8,217 nucleotides of DNA from Alphaproteobacteria bacterium UBA1303 (GTDB lineage Bacteria > Pseudomonadota > Alphaproteobacteria > Micropepsales > Micropepsaceae), in assembly GCA_002307315.1 (NCBI GenBank), contig DBTZ01000041.1, positions 1 to 8,217 on the forward strand, written 5' to 3'. Position 1 is the stretch's first letter; every line of letters begins with the position of its first letter. The notes beneath the pieces are model-generated. The model saw nothing but the letters and a program-made list of their open reading frames with translations, had not been told where the DNA came from and did no database searches. This document shows, piece by piece, positions 1-6,228 of the stretch. Made by a program: the position numbers and the translations under genes.

Positions 1-1102
1 GCCGCTGCGCTTCCGCCTCGGCCTTCTTCTGCGCCGCCTCGTTGGCAATGCGGTCGGCTTCGGCCTTCTTCTCCGCGTTCTCGCGGTCGATGATGTCCTG
101 CTTCATCCGCGCCAGGGTCTGGGCGATGCGGCCGGTCTCGTTGGTATCGTCGAGATAGGGCACCTCGACCGTCTTGTCGCCCTTGCCAAGCCGGGCCATC
201 GCCTCGTCGAGTTCCTTGAACCGCTTGGTCAGGCCCAGCGTGATGTAGACGATCAACAGCAGTGCCGGGACGACGATCGCCATCGTCACGCCCAGAGTTT
301 CGTACATGCCGATTTGCGCGTTATCGACATGGCTGCCGACCATGCGGACGAATTCGTTGCCGGTATTGTCGATCAGATCGTTGAGCTTGGCTTCATAGAC
401 GCTACGCGCCGCCAGATAGTTCGCGTCTTTTTCCTTGGTTGCCGCGAACGATGCGGCGATAAAGCCGGCGGATGCCGCCTTCAGCGCCTCGACTTTCGGT
501 TTCAGCACGCGGGCGGCATTGCCCGACGCATCGTTTTTGAAAACCATGTCGTAATCGCTGTAGATGCGTTTCTCGAAGGCCTGATAGCGGTCGACCGCCG
601 CTTTGACGGCGACGCCGCGTTCGACCGGCTGCTCGAGTTTGTTGGCCTGAAACATGTTGTTGATCGCACCGACCCAGGTGCCCATGTCCTTGGCGTAAAC
701 CAAGCCGACGTAATAACTGTCGGAATTGGGATCGAGTTCGATGTTGGCGTTGTTGGCGATCTTGGTCAGCAGCGGCACGGCGGCGATGCGTCGCGAAGAA
801 TTTTTCGGCGCGGCCAGCATGGCCGCGGCTTCGGCAGCGGTGCCGAATTCGGCGTCAAATCGTTGATGCCCGTTCATCAAGGTGGCGTCCGCCTTCTGGG
901 TCGCCAGTTTGGAGCTTAGAACATAGCTCCAGACCTGATCGGCGTAACTGGCGCCGCGCAGCTCCTTCTGGGAAAAGGCGATGTTGTTCAGCCCTTTCAT
1001 GACGTTTTGCGTGGCGACGCCCGCGGCAAACAAAAAGAATACTCCACCGACGATGGACAAACGAAACCCGATGGATAGTCTCTGGTTGACGAAGCCCAAC
1101 AT
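1..1102 (-). CDS. Methyl-accepting chemotaxis protein, N-terminal part (3' end outside window)
   Basis: This frame is open from an ATG at 1102-1100 to the window edge and gives 367 residues without a stop. A G-rich Shine-Dalgarno (GGGGAAA) lies a few bases upstream, and no in-frame ATG is seen further upstream. Residues about 13-30 form a first membrane helix. Residues about 34-268 are a mostly helical periplasmic sensor containing a DPNSDSYYVG stretch, similar to a motif common in four-helix-type chemoreceptor sensors. Residues about 270-289 form the second membrane helix. A HAMP domain follows (about 290-337, with LGKGDKTVEVP and NETGRIAQTLARM). The visible end is an Ala/Glu/Lys-rich coiled coil. 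Such proteins sit in the inner membrane and control CheA through a C-terminal signalling hairpin, which is not in the window. A HAMP-containing kinase or cyclase is therefore not formally excluded. The ligand cannot be told. The gene is divergent from the Bax inhibitor-like gene. Confidence 0.85.
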   Translation of the reverse strand, partial: MLGFVNQRLSIGFRLSIVGGVFFLFAAGVATQNVMKGLNNIAFSQKELRGASYADQVWSYVLSSKLATQKADATLMNGHQRFDAEFGTAAEAAAMLAAPKNSSRRIAAVPLLTKIANNANIELDPNSDSYYVGLVYAKDMGTWVGAINNMFQANKLEQPVERGVAVKAAVDRYQAFEKRIYSDYDMVFKNDASGNAARVLKPKVEALKAASAGFIAASFAATKEKDANYLAARSVYEAKLNDLIDNTGNEFVRMVGSHVDNAQIGMYETLGVTMAIVVPALLLIVYITLGLTKRFKELDEAMARLGKGDKTVEVPYLDDTNETGRIAQTLARMKQDIIDRENAEKKAEADRIANEAAQKKAEAEAQR

Positions 1103-1181
1103 ATTCGTTTCCCCAAGATTGATGCGTATGGAGCATGGCCTATAACCCGCTGAGGGTTTCTTAAATTACCCATCAAAAGAT

Positions 1182-1231
1182 GTAACATATTCATAATACA
1201 ATTGTTACCGATTGGTCGGCCCCGCGTAACA
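1182..1231. promoter_or_regulatory. Three GTAACA motifs in alternating orientation, possible operator cluster
   Basis: GTAACA occurs at 1182-1187 and 1226-1231, and its reverse complement TGTTAC at 1203-1208. Motif centres are 21 and 23 bases apart, about two helical turns. The 9-base word TAACATATT is also repeated directly at 1183-1191 and 1232-1240. The cluster lies in the AT-rich spacer between the divergent chemoreceptor and Bax inhibitor-like genes, about 80-130 bases upstream of the chemoreceptor start. A regulator binding several aligned half-sites would fit. With such short AT-rich words chance is a real alternative, and no regulator gene is nearby to support it. Confidence 0.25.
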
Positions 1232-1268
1232 TAACATATTGATTTACAATTATAATTTTTAAAATACG

Positions 1269-1281
1269 CCGATATTATCGG
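1269..1281. promoter_or_regulatory. Perfect 13-base palindrome upstream of the Bax inhibitor-like gene
   Basis: CCGATATTATCGG is a perfect dyad with 6-base arms around one central base. It ends 7 bases before the candidate -35 box of the downstream gene. Its inner part, CGATATTAT, recurs at 1311-1319, where it forms the candidate -10 box. It could be an operator, but no known consensus is recognised. Confidence 0.25.
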
Positions 1282-1288
1282 GTTTGCC

Positions 1289-1319
1289 TTGATCCCGGGG
1301 CTCCGGGACACGATATTAT
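1289..1319 (+). promoter_or_regulatory. Candidate promoter of the Bax inhibitor-like gene with a dyad in its spacer
   Basis: TTGATC (1289-1294) and TATTAT (1314-1319) could be -35 and -10 boxes with a 19-base spacer, longer than the usual 17. The spacer is largely filled by a dyad, TCCCGG-GGCT-CCGGGA (1293-1308), which overlaps the last bases of the -35 box. A long spacer carrying a dyad is the arrangement known from MerR-type regulated promoters; its use here is inference. The -10 box lies about 36 bases before the start codon of the gene. Confidence 0.3.
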
Positions 1320-1354
1320 GCTGAAAGACCGCTTCGTTTCGGAAAGGAATAACT

Positions 1355-2113
1355 ATGGCAGACTTCGACAATCGCACGGTTCGCGCACGCCCCTATGCGG
1401 ACGCCGGGCTTTACGATGCCGGACTGCGCGCCTATATGCTGCGCGTTTACAACTACATGCTGGTCGGCTTGGTGCTGACGGGCCTGACCGCCTACAGCTT
1501 CTTCTCGGCTTCGGTGGCGGTCGATCCGGCGACCGGCCAGCTCGGTTTGACCCAATTCGGTCAGACGCTGTGGGGTTCGCCGCTGAAATGGGTGCTGATG
1601 TTCGCCCCGCTCGGCGCCGTGTTGTGGCTCAATATGCGTATGGACAAGATGAGCGTCGGCGGTGCCCTGGCGGCATTTTGGGTCTTTGCCGGGCTGATGG
1701 GGGCTTCGCTGTCGATCATCTTCATGGTCTACAGCGGCGCCAGCATCGCCAAGGTGTTCTTCATCACCGCGGCGGCCTTCGGCGGCTTGAGCCTTTACGG
1801 CTACACCACCAAGCGCGACCTGGGGCCGATCGGATCGTTCCTGATTATGGGCGTGTGGGGCTTGGTGATCGCCTCGGTGGTCAACATCTTCATGCATTCG
1901 AGCATGATCGACTGGATCGTCTCGGTGGCCGGCGTCGGCATCTTCGCCGGTCTGACCGCCTACGATACCCAGCGGGTAAAGAACATGTACTTCGCCGTCG
2001 GCCGTGACGGCGATGTGGCGCAGAAGACCGCCATCATGGGCGCCTTGGCGCTTTACCTCGATTTCATCAACCTGTTCCTTTATTTGCTGCGTTTTCTCGG
2101 CGACCGTCGTTAA
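1355..2113 (+). CDS. Bax inhibitor-1/YccA family membrane protein
   Basis: This 252-residue integral membrane protein of the BI-1/YccA (UPF0005) family has the usual family length and about seven membrane helices (approximately 33-52, 78-94, 102-125, 131-150, 159-180, 185-204, 228-248). Typical family segments are LRAYMLRVYNYMLVGL near the N-terminus, GLTAYDTQRVK (about 199-209) and ALYLDFINLFLYLLR (about 232-246). Asp204 and Asp236 probably correspond to the paired aspartates of the pH-sensitive calcium leak channel described for Bacillus YetJ. Family members are inner-membrane proteins linked to calcium leak or to FtsH-mediated quality control (YccA); the role here is unknown. The start is supported by AAGGA at 1344-1348, six bases before the ATG. 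The gene stands alone between its own candidate promoter and a strong terminator. Confidence 0.93.
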   Translation: MADFDNRTVRARPYADAGLYDAGLRAYMLRVYNYMLVGLVLTGLTAYSFFSASVAVDPATGQLGLTQFGQTLWGSPLKWVLMFAPLGAVLWLNMRMDKMSVGGALAAFWVFAGLMGASLSIIFMVYSGASIAKVFFITAAAFGGLSLYGYTTKRDLGPIGSFLIMGVWGLVIASVVNIFMHSSMIDWIVSVAGVGIFAGLTAYDTQRVKNMYFAVGRDGDVAQKTAIMGALALYLDFINLFLYLLRFLGDRR

Positions 2114-2140
2114 AGACGCGACAAGAATTGAATACGGATC

Positions 2141-2172
2141 AACGGCCCCGGGAACCCGGGGCCGTTTTTTTT
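2141..2172 (+). terminator. Strong intrinsic terminator after the Bax inhibitor-like gene
   Basis: A perfect 12-base stem (AACGGCCCCGGG at 2141-2152 with its complement at 2155-2166) is formed around two central bases; the innermost pairs must open to make a loop. A run of eight T at 2165-2172 follows. It lies 28 bases after the stop codon. It should isolate the Bax inhibitor-like gene from the downstream operon. Confidence 0.93.
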
Positions 2173-2469
2173 AAATAATCGGAGCGCTTACGACAAAACA
2201 GCAAATGTCATGAAACTGCCATCTTTGAACCATGACCCAGCCTCGTTTGCGGGCGACACAGTGACGGTCGGTTGGTCTGAATTCGTGGATCGCTTTGCGG
2301 CAATAAAGCCCCCCAGCCCCCTGCCGCTGGTAGTTCCTTTTCAGGCCAGCCGACCTCTTCCCTCCCTTTGCTATATTTTCCGAATTGGGTGCCGGTCGGA
2401 CGATGGCGGATTCGTAACCATTTGTGGGGTTGCGGGCCCCGGCCGTTTTCACTAAGGAATTTTTCTCAA
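2173..2469. other. Intergenic stretch without a convincing gene
   Basis: Between the terminator and the palindromic repeat no frame looks like a real gene. An 81-codon plus-strand frame (2210-2455) and part of a minus-strand frame cross it, but neither has a good ribosome site, a recognisable domain or protein-like composition. TATATT at 2372-2377 could be a -10 box, but no acceptable -35 box lies at the right distance. A G/C-rich inverted stretch near 2425-2450 followed by TTTT is too weak to call a terminator. Confidence 0.5.
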
Positions 2470-2643
2470 AGTGTCGTGGTTTCGAAGTTCGTCTTATTTT
2501 CTGTATCGGCACGGGTAACGAATTTCGAAACCGAAACGACACTGGGATCAATAGGTTGACTAGTGTCCTGACGATTCTGAAATCCGAAAGAGCCTGATAT
2601 CGGAATAAAGCGGATTTCGGAATCGGGACACTAGGGTGGGCAG
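2470..2643 (+). repeat. Composite palindromic repeat, copy 1 (MITE-like modules A and B)
   Basis: Module A (2470-2543, 74 bases) starts AGTGTCGT and ends ACGACACT. Its long imperfect inverted arms reach inward to about 2492 and 2518. An 18-base linker (2544-2561) follows. Module B (2562-2632, 71 bases) starts AGTGTCC and ends GGACACT, with arms of over 20 bases (ATTCTGAAATCCG against CGGATTTCGGAAT). Module B is flanked by TA on both sides. A linker-like TAGGGTGGGCAG at 2632-2643 follows it. The second copy lies at 8094-8217 in the same orientation: module A matches at 66 of 74 positions with no gap. Size, terminal inverted repeats and TA flanks fit a non-autonomous miniature element of the IS630/Tc1-mariner type. 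The element is too short to encode a transposase, and none is in the window. Confidence 0.85.
2556..2583 (+). promoter_or_regulatory. Weak candidate promoter inside the repeat, upstream of the ABC operon
   Basis: TTGACT (2556-2561), 16 bases, then TGAAAT (2578-2583) could serve as -35 and -10 boxes for the ABC operon about 70 bases downstream. The TTGAC lies in the linker of the repeat, where the other copy reads GTGGG, so the box would be specific to this copy. The -10 match is only 4 of 6 and lies in the left arm of module B. This is weak evidence, but no better promoter is seen before the operon. Confidence 0.2.
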
Positions 2644-2654
2644 ACTTGCCGGCG

Positions 2655-3614
2655 ATGATCGAAATCGAGAATTTGAACAAGCGCTTCGGCGCGGTGACCG
2701 CGATATCCGGCCTCGATCTCAAGGCGGGCAGGGGCGAGGTGCTTGGCTTTCTCGGTCCCAACGGGGCGGGAAAATCGACCACCATGAAGATGATTGCCGG
2801 CTTTCTGGCGCCGGATTCGGGCCGCATCCGGGTCTGCGGCCACGACATCGAAACCGATACGCTGGCCGCGCAAGGCTGCATCGGCTATCTGCCCGAGGGT
2901 GCGCCCGCCTACGGCGACATGACGGTCCGCGGCTTTCTCGCGTTTATTGCCGAAGTACGCGGCTTTTCGCGTGCCGAGGCCAAGGCCCGTATCGCCGACG
3001 CCGTCGGGAAAACCGCGCTGGGTGCGGTGACGGAGCGATCGATCGATACCCTGTCGAAGGGTTTCAAGCGCCGGGTCGGTTTGGCGCAGGCTATTCTGCA
3101 CGATCCGCCGGTGTTGATCCTCGACGAGCCGACCGACGGCCTCGACCCCAACCAAAAATATGCGGTGCGGAAATTGATCCGCGTCATGGCCAGCGAAAAG
3201 GCCATTATCGTCTCCACCCATATCCTCGAAGAGGTCGAGGCGATCTGCACGCGCGCGGTGATCATCGACCGCGGACGGCTGGTCGCCGACGGCACGCCGG
3301 CCGAATTGTTGGCCCGCTCGCGCTATCACAATGCGGTTACCATTCTGTGCGACGGCGACGTCGCCGAGGCGGCCGAGAGCAGGTTGAAGCAGCTCCCCGC
3401 CGTCGCCGGAATCGAGAAAACGGCGGAGGGCGGTGCGGTGCGACTGACCGCCTTTTCCAAGGGCGGCGCGCTGTTGATCGAAGATGTCGGCGCGCTGGCG
3501 CAGGCCGAGCGGTGGAAGCTTACGGCGCTGTACGCCGAACCGGGGCGGCTGGACGAGGTTTTCCGCGCCATCACCACCGACGATGCCGCGAACGCAACGG
3601 AGGCATCGCCATGA
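2655..3614 (+). CDS. ABC transporter ATP-binding protein, GldA-like
   Basis: This 319-residue nucleotide-binding subunit should energise the ABC-2 permease encoded next. From the ATG at 2655, the Walker A motif GPNGAGKST is at residues 34-42. The IGYLPE segment at the Q-loop is at 76-81, the signature LSKGF (replacing LSGGQ, usual in this subfamily) at 133-137, Walker B with LILDEPTDGLDP at 154-165, and the switch histidine in VSTHILEEVE at about 188. After the roughly 215-residue core comes a C-terminal extension typical of drug- and envelope-type ABC-2 ATPases. The start is uncertain. A TTG at 2646, three codons earlier, has GGGTGGG at an ideal distance, whereas for the ATG that tract is about 14 bases away. 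MIEIENL is, however, the usual family N-terminus. The gene ends in an ATGA overlap with the permease gene. It lies just behind the palindromic repeat. Confidence 0.93.
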   Translation: MIEIENLNKRFGAVTAISGLDLKAGRGEVLGFLGPNGAGKSTTMKMIAGFLAPDSGRIRVCGHDIETDTLAAQGCIGYLPEGAPAYGDMTVRGFLAFIAEVRGFSRAEAKARIADAVGKTALGAVTERSIDTLSKGFKRRVGLAQAILHDPPVLILDEPTDGLDPNQKYAVRKLIRVMASEKAIIVSTHILEEVEAICTRAVIIDRGRLVADGTPAELLARSRYHNAVTILCDGDVAEAAESRLKQLPAVAGIEKTAEGGAVRLTAFSKGGALLIEDVGALAQAERWKLTALYAEPGRLDEVFRAITTDDAANATEASP

Positions 3615-4348
3615 CCTCGGTCTTCGCCGTCTTCAAGCGCGAATTTTTCGCCTATTTCGCTACGCCGCTGGCCGTGGTGTTCATTGTCATTTTTCTGTTC
3701 GCGATGGGCGCCTTCACCTTTTACGTCGGACGGTTCTTCGACAACGGCGTTGCCGACCTCTCGGTGTTCTTCGGCTATCATCCTTGGCTTTATCTGTTTC
3801 TGCTGCCGGCGCTATCGATGAGGCTGTGGGCCGAGGAGCGCAAAAGCGGCACCGTCGAGCTTCTCACCACTTTGCCGATCCCGTTGTGGGCCTGCGTGGT
3901 CGGAAAGTATCTCGCCGCGCTTGCGGTTGCCGCCATCGCGCTGTTTCTTACGTTCCCGATCTGGCTGACGGTGAATCTGCTCGGCGATCCGGACAACGGA
4001 GTGATCGCCGCCGGGTATCTCGGCAGTCTGTTGATGGCGGGCGGCTACCTTGCCATCGGGTCTTGCGTCTCGGCCGCCACCGAAAACCAGGTGGTCGCCT
4101 TCGTCGCCACGGTAACCGCCTGCTTTCTGTTTGCGCTGGCCGGGTCGCCTCTGGTGCTCGACGTATTCCGTGCGGTGCTGCCAGATGTAGCGGTCGAGGC
4201 GATTGCGTCGTTCGGGTTTCTCACCCATTTTACCGCTATCGCCGCCGGGGCGCTGGATGTCCGCGACGTGGCGTTTTTCGTTTCGCTGATCGCGCTGTTC
4301 CTGTTCGTCAATACCGCGATCATCGATCTTAGGAAGGGGGGGCGTTGA
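3611..4348 (+). CDS. ABC-2 type transporter permease, GldF-like
   Basis: This 245-residue inner-membrane permease has about six helices (approximately 18-40, 56-70, 98-124, 132-155, 160-182, 217-238). MRLWAEERKSGTVELL at residues 70-85, after the second helix, is characteristic of the GldF/NosY-like ABC-2 permeases. It should dimerise and pair with the ATPase encoded upstream, whose stop codon overlaps its start (ATGA, 3611-3614). A strong Shine-Dalgarno GGAGG at 3599-3603 supports the start. GldF is known from the Bacteroidetes gliding apparatus. Here the homologous gene order is found in a proteobacterium-like background, where the substrate is not established. Confidence 0.92.
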   Translation: MTSVFAVFKREFFAYFATPLAVVFIVIFLFAMGAFTFYVGRFFDNGVADLSVFFGYHPWLYLFLLPALSMRLWAEERKSGTVELLTTLPIPLWACVVGKYLAALAVAAIALFLTFPIWLTVNLLGDPDNGVIAAGYLGSLLMAGGYLAIGSCVSAATENQVVAFVATVTACFLFALAGSPLVLDVFRAVLPDVAVEAIASFGFLTHFTAIAAGALDVRDVAFFVSLIALFLFVNTAIIDLRKGGR

Positions 4349-4350
4349 AA

Positions 4351-6228
4351 ATGCGTCCTATCCCCCGCCGCCTGTATGCCGTCGCGGTAGTCGTGTCGGC
4401 GGTTTTGATCTTCGCCGGTTTCAACATCGCGCTTGACGCCGGCGTGGCCAATGCTCGCCTCGATCTTACCGAAAACGGCCGCTTCACCCTTTCGCACGGC
4501 ACTCGCAATGTCATCGGCAATCTCAAGGAGCCGGTCCGTCTGCGCTTTTTCTATTCCAAGAAGGTTGCCGCCGATTACGCTCAGACCAGGGCCTATGCCG
4601 ACCGGGTGCGCGATCTGTTGCAGCGCTATGCCTCGTTAAGCGGCGGCAAGATCGTACTGGAGGAAGTCAATCCCGAGCCGTTCTCGCCCGAGGAAGACCA
4701 GGCATCGGTCTTCGGTTTGACCCCGGCTCCGACCGACAGCGGCGAGACGGTTTATTTCGGTCTGGTGGGCACCAACCGGATCGACGGGCGCGAGACCATC
4801 GCGTATTTCTCTCCCGAGCGCGAAACCTATCTCGAATACGACATCACGTCGCTGATCTATCGGTTGGCCTCGCCGGAAAAGCCCAAACTGGCGATTCTGT
4901 CGTCGCTGCCGCTGGACACCGGCATGGGCGGTATGGCGGCGATGGTACAGGGCCGCTCCCGTCCATTCGCGATCTACACCGAAATCGCCCGCAACTACGA
5001 CATCGCGATGCTGCCGCCCGATTTCGCCGCCATTCCCGGCGATGTCGGCGTGCTTCTGATCGTGCAGCCCGGCAAACTGGCCGACAAGCAGCTCTATGCC
5101 ATCGACCAGTTCGTGATGAAGGGCGGACACGTCGCCGCCTTCGTCGATCCCGACAGCGAAATCGTCAGCGGTGGATCGCCGGCAAACGGTGCGGCGGCAT
5201 CCGATCTGCCGCGGCTGTTCCGCGCCTGGGGCGTTGCCTTCGCTTCGGGCAGGGAGATTGCCGATCTTAAATTGGCGCAAAAGGTACAGACCTCGACCGA
5301 TCCGCGCAGTTCGGTCACCCTCTATCCGATTTGGCTGCACCTGACCGCCGACAGTTTCGACCGCAACGATCCGGTTACCGCCAGCATGCAGTCGCTGAAC
5401 CTCGCCGGTGCCGGAGCGCTATATCCGTTGAAGGACGCGACGACGAAATTCGTTCCGCTGGCGACGTCGTCGGACCGCGCCGGCCTGCTCGATCCGGCCG
5501 TGGCGAAGCTCGGCCTCAACGACATGATCGGTTCGCTGGAGTCGTCCGATCGTCCCTTGGTTATCGCCGCGCGGATTTCCGGTCCGGCCCGAACCGCTTT
5601 TTCCGTTCCTCCGGCGGGCGAGACCGCGGCACCGGTAAAGGAGACCAAGAACGTCAACATCATCGTGATGGCGGACAGCGATATTTTCGACGACAAGTTT
5701 TGGGTGCGGACGACCAATATGATGGGGCGGCCGATGGCGGCGGCCTTCGCCGACAACGGCGCTTTCGTGATCAACGCGATCGAGAACCTGATGGGGTCGG
5801 ACGACCTGATCTCGCTGCGGACCCGCAGCGTCGGCGAGCGGCCGTTCACTCTGGTGCGCGCGCTCGAAGCCGATGCCCAAATGCTGTACCGCCGGAAGAC
5901 CGAGGCGCTGGAGATGCGCCTGCACGAAACCGAAAACCGCCTCAACGCTCTGCAGCAGGGCGAGGGCGGCCCCAAGGCCAAGGGTATCGGCAATCTGATG
6001 CAGTCGCCGGAGCAGCGAAAGGAAATCGAACGCTTCAAGCACGAGTTGATCCAGACCCGCGCCGCGTTGCGCGACGTGCAGCGCGACTTGCGCAAGGATA
6101 TCGATTTGCTCGGCGGGTTTCTCGCTTTCGTCGACATTGCGCTGATGCCGCTCATGGTCGCCGGGATCGCGATTGCCGTTGCCGCATGGCGCCGCCGCAA
6201 GCGCACGCGGAAGGCGGTGCGGAAATGA
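4351..6228 (+). CDS. GldG-like ABC transporter auxiliary protein
   Basis: This 625-residue protein is anchored by an N-terminal helix (about 8-28) and a C-terminal one (about 590-612) followed by a basic tail (RRRKRTRKAVRK). The region between them should be extracytoplasmic. After the first helix comes ARLDLTENGRFTLSHGT (about 35-51), then PVRLRFFYSK, as in GldG and related ABC auxiliary proteins. NVNIIVMADSDIFDDKFWVR and NGAFVINAIENLMG are further family-like segments. Residues about 508-587 form a charged, coiled-coil-like region. Homologues accompany GldA/GldF-type transporters; their biochemical function is not known. The start is uncertain: TTG at 4345 overlaps the permease stop as TTGA and has AGGAAGG seven bases before it, while the ATG at 4351 follows the same G-rich tract at a usable distance. 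The downstream gene overlaps by ATGA. Confidence 0.9.
   Translation: MRPIPRRLYAVAVVVSAVLIFAGFNIALDAGVANARLDLTENGRFTLSHGTRNVIGNLKEPVRLRFFYSKKVAADYAQTRAYADRVRDLLQRYASLSGGKIVLEEVNPEPFSPEEDQASVFGLTPAPTDSGETVYFGLVGTNRIDGRETIAYFSPERETYLEYDITSLIYRLASPEKPKLAILSSLPLDTGMGGMAAMVQGRSRPFAIYTEIARNYDIAMLPPDFAAIPGDVGVLLIVQPGKLADKQLYAIDQFVMKGGHVAAFVDPDSEIVSGGSPANGAAASDLPRLFRAWGVAFASGREIADLKLAQKVQTSTDPRSSVTLYPIWLHLTADSFDRNDPVTASMQSLNLAGAGALYPLKDATTKFVPLATSSDRAGLLDPAVAKLGLNDMIGSLESSDRPLVIAARISGPARTAFSVPPAGETAAPVKETKNVNIIVMADSDIFDDKFWVRTTNMMGRPMAAAFADNGAFVINAIENLMGSDDLISLRTRSVGERPFTLVRALEADAQMLYRRKTEALEMRLHETENRLNALQQGEGGPKAKGIGNLMQSPEQRKEIERFKHELIQTRAALRDVQRDLRKDIDLLGGFLAFVDIALMPLMVAGIAIAVAAWRRRKRTRKAVRK

Noticed and set aside
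1316..2007. Long frames on both strands over the Bax inhibitor-like gene
   Set aside because: Their compositions (runs of Arg, His and Gln) are not protein-like, and the real frame has clear BI-1 family segments and membrane helices.
2210..2455. 81-codon plus-strand frame in the intergenic region
   Set aside because: There is no ribosome site, no recognisable domain, and it is proline-rich and cysteine-scattered. It probably arises by chance, though a small peptide cannot be excluded.
2420..2455. G/C-rich inverted stretch followed by TTTT
   Set aside because: The stem is short and imperfect and the T run has only four bases. No gene end is nearby that needs it.
2470..2643. Could the palindromic repeat be a CRISPR or a structured RNA gene?
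   Set aside because: There are no short, evenly spaced direct repeats with unique spacers. The modules have terminal inverted repeats and TA flanks, which fits a mobile element better. A transcribed hairpin remains possible but is not supported separately.
2636..3610. Plus-strand frame open across the whole ATPase gene and continuous with the permease frame (570 codons in total)
   Set aside because: Its product before the permease start is arginine-rich and featureless, while the overlapping frame has complete ABC motifs. The permease has its own Shine-Dalgarno and an ATG at 3611.
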